Below are positions 56,108-62,100 of a stretch of DNA of 64,000 bases, piece after piece (within the stretch, counting starts at the first letter, position 1; the number at the start of each line of letters is the position of its first letter). Source of the DNA: Rhineura floridana (lineage: Eukaryota > Chordata > Lepidosauria > Squamata > Rhineuridae); the NCBI RefSeq assembly GCF_030035675.1, contig NC_084497.1, positions 26,526,455 through 26,590,454 of the forward strand, read 5' to 3'. The position numbers and the translations under genes were made by a program. The notes below the pieces were generated by a model that worked only from the letters and a program-made list of their open reading frames with translations, had not been told where the DNA came from and ran no database searches.

Positions 56108-59100
56108 ATGACGACTAAGGTCAAGTGAAATGAAATGTACAAGTTGCTGCTAGCTTAAATTACTATAGCCGTTCCGAGGCCACAGGACAGGACAGCAAAT
56201 AAAAAAATAATATAAATCCTAGGGTGTGAATTTGGATAATATTTTGCATTGTTTCATCCAGTGAGAGAGATGGATGTGTCAGTTATGATCCCTGAATTCC
56301 TCCCAGATGTTAATCCAAGCTGGAGAGGAATTCCCCTCCAACTTCTTCCCTGATTCCAAACAAACATAGATCACATCCACACCAGACATTTATTCCAGTC
56401 CTGGCTTTCCCCAAAGAATCCTGGGAAGTGTAGCTTGTGAAGGGTGCTGAGAGTTGCTAGGAGACCCCCTATTCCCCTAACAGAGTTACAGTCCCCAGAG
56501 TTCCCTGGAGAAAGGGATTGATAGTTAAACCACTGTGAGAATTCCCTCCCCACAGAGAGGTGTCTGGCACCTTCCTTATGGAGTTTTTGTTAGATGCTGA
56601 AGAAGCACCTCTTTACCAACAGGTGGCACTGCAGACTACAGCATGTCAAAAGACTTCTGAGAACTGTTAGGTGACTGGAGGAGGGAGACAGGCAGGCAGC
56701 CATACAGGGGCGGGGTGGGTGCTCTTGGTGAGGGAAACGAGCAGGGCACAGCCCCTAGTGTGCTTGTGTGTTTGAATGAGAGAATATGAACTCGCCCTGT
56801 TCTCTTGATTGCATTCCATTTTAACCATTTTTAGTATTTTTTTTTTAATTGTTGCAACCCGCCCTGGGACTTCATGGTAAAGGATGGGTAATAATAATAA
56901 TAATAATAATAATAATTTTTATTATAAGGCAGTGGGCATAAGGTGATTGCATTGAGTGTAATTAACAAGTAAGACCTTTCAGTTTCATACACTGTGTTAA
57001 GGGTTTCCCATGTTCATCTAAGCTGAGAAATAACAAACATGAAATTATTCAGGTAATGTGGTTAACCCCAACCCTAACCCTGTGGTTAGTTCCTGCTTCA
57101 TCGATACCTTGGAGCTGGATGTCTTTCAGTGACAGAGCGGTGGACTGAAGTCCAGATCTGATATTGACTTGAATGGGCAAATAGAGTGCATGCAACTGAA
57201 GCTACAGTTCGTTCCATATTAGAAGTCCCCAACTAGCACCCAATACCATCCACTAGGAACAACAAGAGTTGGAAGGGTATGATGGCCCCCAAGAGGCCTT
57301 CACCCTCCGTCCCTGTCCATGGACCAGAATTTGGGATTCCAACTGATATAGCATCTCTCCTCAAAGATGAGCACGGCCTCTGTGTTACCATTTGTGATAT
57401 TCCAGTCTGCGGAAGCCACCGGCCAACCTCCAATCACACGCAAGACTTCTAGCAGAGGCAATGAATCGTGTTGCTCTATAAAGCCTAGAAATGGGACAGA
57501 AAAAAAAAAGAGAGAGAGAGAAGCAACAGGAGAAAAATAAATTAATGATAAGGAGACTTAAGATGGACACAGGAAGCTGCCTTTGTAGATAGACCATTGG
57601 TTCATCTAGTTCAGTACTGTCTATTCTGACTGGCAGTAGCTCTCCAAGGTTTCAGACAGGGGTTAACCCCAGCACTACCTAGAGATGCTAGTGACTGAAC
57701 CTGGGACCTTCTGAATGAAGGATGCTCTCCCAGTGAGCTACAGCCCTTCCCTTAAGACACAGGCAGCTGCCTTATTTGGTCAGAGTTCAGGATTGCCTAT
57801 ACTGAATGGCTCTGGGTCTGCAGGGTTTCAGAGATTCCCTCTCCCACTGCCTAAAGGAGCTGGGAGTTGAACTGGGGATGTTCGGCATGAAAAGCATGCT
57901 CTCTACCACTGAGTTACAGCTTTCTTCTTTTCAATGTATCTTTTATAATATATAATAACGCTGAGGAGGAAAATCCATGGGCCTCCAGCTGTTGGATTCC
58001 AACTCCCGCTGAACACTTATGGGCTTCCCAGAAGCATCTAATTAACTTCTGTAAAGAGGGATGCTGCACTAGAACGCCTCCCTGGGGTCTTCTACATGCA
58101 CAGCAGATGCTACCAGCGAGGCAGATGCCCTACCACTGAGCTCTCCAGGGAAAAGACACTCGAGGGTTTCAGACAGAGAGTCCCTTCTAGCCCTACTTGG
58201 CCATGCCGGGGATTGAACCTGGGACCTTCTTCTGCATGCAAAAGCAGATGCTCCACCACTGAATGATGCCCTTTCCCTGTGTTCAACAAAATATGCAAAA
58301 CGGGCATTTTTTTTCATTCTACATGACACATCCAACCACAGGCTCCCACTCAACGCAGTAAAAGTACTGACTGGGGTAATCAGCTGAAGGAGCAGAGCAA
58401 ATGGGTGAATAGAGAGGAGGAAGAGACTCACTCTCATTCATGCAGGATCTGTAAAGCATTTTTGCCTTCTGGAAGGCTTCTCGATCTTCCTGCTCCGGTG
58501 TCTCCAGCACCCCTGCAGGAAGAAAGGGTCGTGAGGATGAAATAGCAGCCTGCAGGTATAAGGGAGTAGCATATTATACAAGCAACAGTAGCAGCTCAGT
58601 GAGTCCATGTGGTTGCTCTCCAGGTTTTGTAACGGGATCAGACCTTGAGTGCCGGCAAAACCATGAACGCCAAAGGAGATGATGTTTTAGTGGCTTTGAT
58701 AAACCTATAGAAAAGGGAAATATAGCGGGTGCAGCTTCTCACTGCACCTGTCAAACTGCGCCTGCACTGGAACAACTATTGAGTGTACAGGAGCTCTGTC
58801 TTCCTTTCCATCTGTCATTGTGGCTGTACAGATGTCTAACTTACACAGGGCACGGATTAATGTATAACAGCCTTTTCACCAACTTTTGGACCAGACATAT
58901 TTGGAGTTTTGAGTGAATGGTGTGAGCACTCACCCCCATCTGACCACTTCTCCTCCCTACCCCTCAAGAGACAGGAAGTGGACACACAAACTTTGCATGT
59001 TCAAGGAATCTGGGTAGAAGTCTAGTAGCATTAATCTGAGCCTTGAAAAGCACTTAGAGCTGAAAGAGGAAGTGGAAAAGAGCACCACTCTCCCAACTTC

Positions 59101-62100
59101 TTCCTTCATCACTATGTACTCTTCGAGGGAAATCGCCCTCACCACCTCATGACCGGGGGGAGGAGGACCTCATGATCGGTGGTGGCAGTGAGAAGGAATT
59201 AAAGGCTTCATGGGCACCAAAGACTAAGGGCACCATTTTGCCCATACGAGTCACATAGGGATGGAAGGATCTGTCTATTTTGGTTCTTTCAATTTCTCAT
59301 TTTTTCCAATCTGAAATTCGGTTCTTCACATTTCTGCAGCAATTTGCACATTTTTATTCTAAAAAATCCTCATGAAAATTCTTCAGCATTTTTGTGTGAA
59401 CTTTTCCTAACACAGAGATTTTTGTATACTGCTTTGAATAATACATTTTTGCAAGCAAGTCTCCTAATGCATTTTTGCATGCTGTTTTTATTAATGTGTT
59501 CATTTTTGTGCACACTTTCCCCTAATATATGCATCTTTGCAAACACTGGTTGGTTGAACAACTGCATCGCAAAATTTGGGTAAGTGCAGATTTGAAGGAT
59601 GGCTCTGTTTTGGTTCACAGATTGTTTAGAAAAGTACAGGTTTTTTTTTTTTATAAATTCAGCTTTAAATGCAAACAGAATCAAATTTCTTCCTCATCTG
59701 TAGCACCATGTTGGTGCCCGCGATCCAGAAGATGTCTAGCACCAGCTGAATCTAACATTTTGCCTGAGGAAGTCAGCTGGCAGTGGTGAAAATAGGTAGG
59801 AACTGAGGGGGGGACACGATTCTGGCAACCCAAAGTCTGAGACTCATGGGGTGGGGACATAGTGATGTCACCAGGCAGGGTGCACTGATGTCATGGTGTG
59901 TAGAGTTGGGCTACCATGGCCTGTCAGCTCTTGAAAGACAAACATCTGACATGGTGGCAGGGCCCAGTGATGTAGTTCAGTAGTAAAGGGTTGAAGAAGT
60001 GGTACAAAGGTCCAAGAAAAATGAAATGTTCTCCCTCCTATATATAGAGGATTCTCCTCCTCATTTTTTCATTGAAAAAACTGAACATTTCATAATTTTA
60101 TTAGGGTTTACTGGGTTGCAGGTAATGCCAGTCCTACTCAGAGTAAACCCATTGAAGGTAATGAACATGACTAACTTAGGTGCATTCATTTTGATGGGTC
60201 TGTTTTGAGTACGACTGTCCCAGACAATAAAAGTCTGTTTTTATTGCTATATTTTAATGAATATTTTGTGCCATTTTATGTAGAGATTTTTTTAAAGTGT
60301 TATATAAGTATTGCCAAATAGGATTGTATCAAACCTTTATTCTACTCAAAGCAGACCCATAGAAATTAATAGATATGACTAACAGGTCTATTAATTTCAA
60401 TGGGTCTACTTTGATTAAGACTAATGCTGGATTAGGGATGGGATTCATTGAGGCTCCTCATAATCCAAGGCCCTGTTTAAGAGCTTAGATTATGCATAGA
60501 TCTGCCCTTGAGTAGGAAAATAGGTGGATAATGGAGAAGTGCAGAAAAAGACTTCCGGGAAGGGTGACTTCGCTTGTGCCTGCTTTTGGGACGGGCTCCC
60601 GCCTCAAAAGAAGCTTATTCAGATATAAATCAGTCAGAACATTTTTTTTTTGACTGATGAAATTTCTCCCGGGCAGGGAGAAACGTAGAGATCAACCTCA
60701 AAGCCTGTTTTTGTTGGGAGGACTGGATTTCATTAATTTATGAGATAAGGTCCAGCCAACAATGCTGGACGGACTTCCTAACAAGCTCTATCTGCTTAAG
60801 CGATACGTTTATCTTTTCTTGAAAGAGAGAACGGACTAACAGGCAAGCACCCTTCTTTCTATTATTTTTTTTACTTGGTTTAAATTGTTGCAGCAAAAGG
60901 AGATTTGTCAGATTGATCGGCTTTGGACAACTTCTGGGTGAGATATAGCTCTTCTCTGTTATTCACAAAATTAACAGCTTATCTCTGTTTCTGTCGCAAA
61001 AAGCTGTCCTGGAAGTGCATTCTAAAGATAATAAACAGAAGAGGGATTTCTATTCCTGATTTCTATTCCGAGGAATATTATATTGTCTGGGACTATTCTC
61101 TTTTTGGTCTATTTTATTTTGACGAATCTGCTTCTTCACGACGCCACTAACTGTTTTGATGCTGGGAACTAAATTTATTTTGCATTCTTGAACATAGAGA
61201 GATAAGGCAGGTTGCTCTGTTTATACTGTGATGTCATCAAGCCTGGAATATTAACCCAATTGTTGCTGAAATAAGAAGTGGTTCTTCTTTATTTTTGTTT
61301 TGCTTTGTTTTCGTGGTTTTAAAAATGGCAATCAAGAAAGTGGCTGAGAATCTGGAAGTAATTATGTTTCAGAAAATAATGGATGAGATTGAGATAACGA
61401 AACAAACCCTGCGACAGGGTAGTAAGGAGCTGAAAATTGAACTGAGCAAAATGACGCAGGAGTTTAAAGAAATAGGGGACCCTGTGAGAGAGGAGAATGA
61501 GATCAGAGATGAGAAAAGAAAAAATAAAGGGAAGATACAAGCCCTGGAGATTGGAACAAATGTGGAATTGGAAAAAGATCTGGAGTTTATGGATTTTAGA
61601 AATAAAATCTACTGTTTGGAATTTAACGTTATCTCTGAAGAAATTAATGAAGATATTAGAGATAAAGTTATCAATGGCTTGGATAATCTTCTGGACTGGA
61701 ATGATGTGATGGAGCTTGATATAGAGAAAATCTATGGAATTAACTGCAGTCATGTGACAATGGAAAAACTCTTAAGAGATGAGCCAGTGCATTTTCTAAA
61801 AAAGAAGAACACAGATATGAATTTACAACAATGTTTCAGCAACTTATTCAGAATGGATGGCAAGAAAATATTTGGGATAGAGGAAATTCCCATCAGACTC
61901 TTATTATATGACTATGGCTACAACAGCAAGATTATTATGGAATACTGATAATGGAAGATTGGACACTGAAATTACTGGACTTAACAGGACTATTGAAGAT
62001 GGAAGATGGAACTAATAGGGATAATGGAATAATGGCTATTGAAATTATTGGACCTAACAGATTCTGATGAGATGGATTAATCGAAATGTTTATTTGGACT

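Noticed and set aside
57389-57476. MMEL1 exon d starting at the AG nearest the coding block
   Set aside because: That start breaks the phase with exon c; the upstream AG at 57485-57486 restores it and adds family-matching residues.
54928-61948. Two open frames of over 200 codons first considered as host exons
   Set aside because: Each sits inside an element with target duplication and A-tail, and they are homologous to each other.
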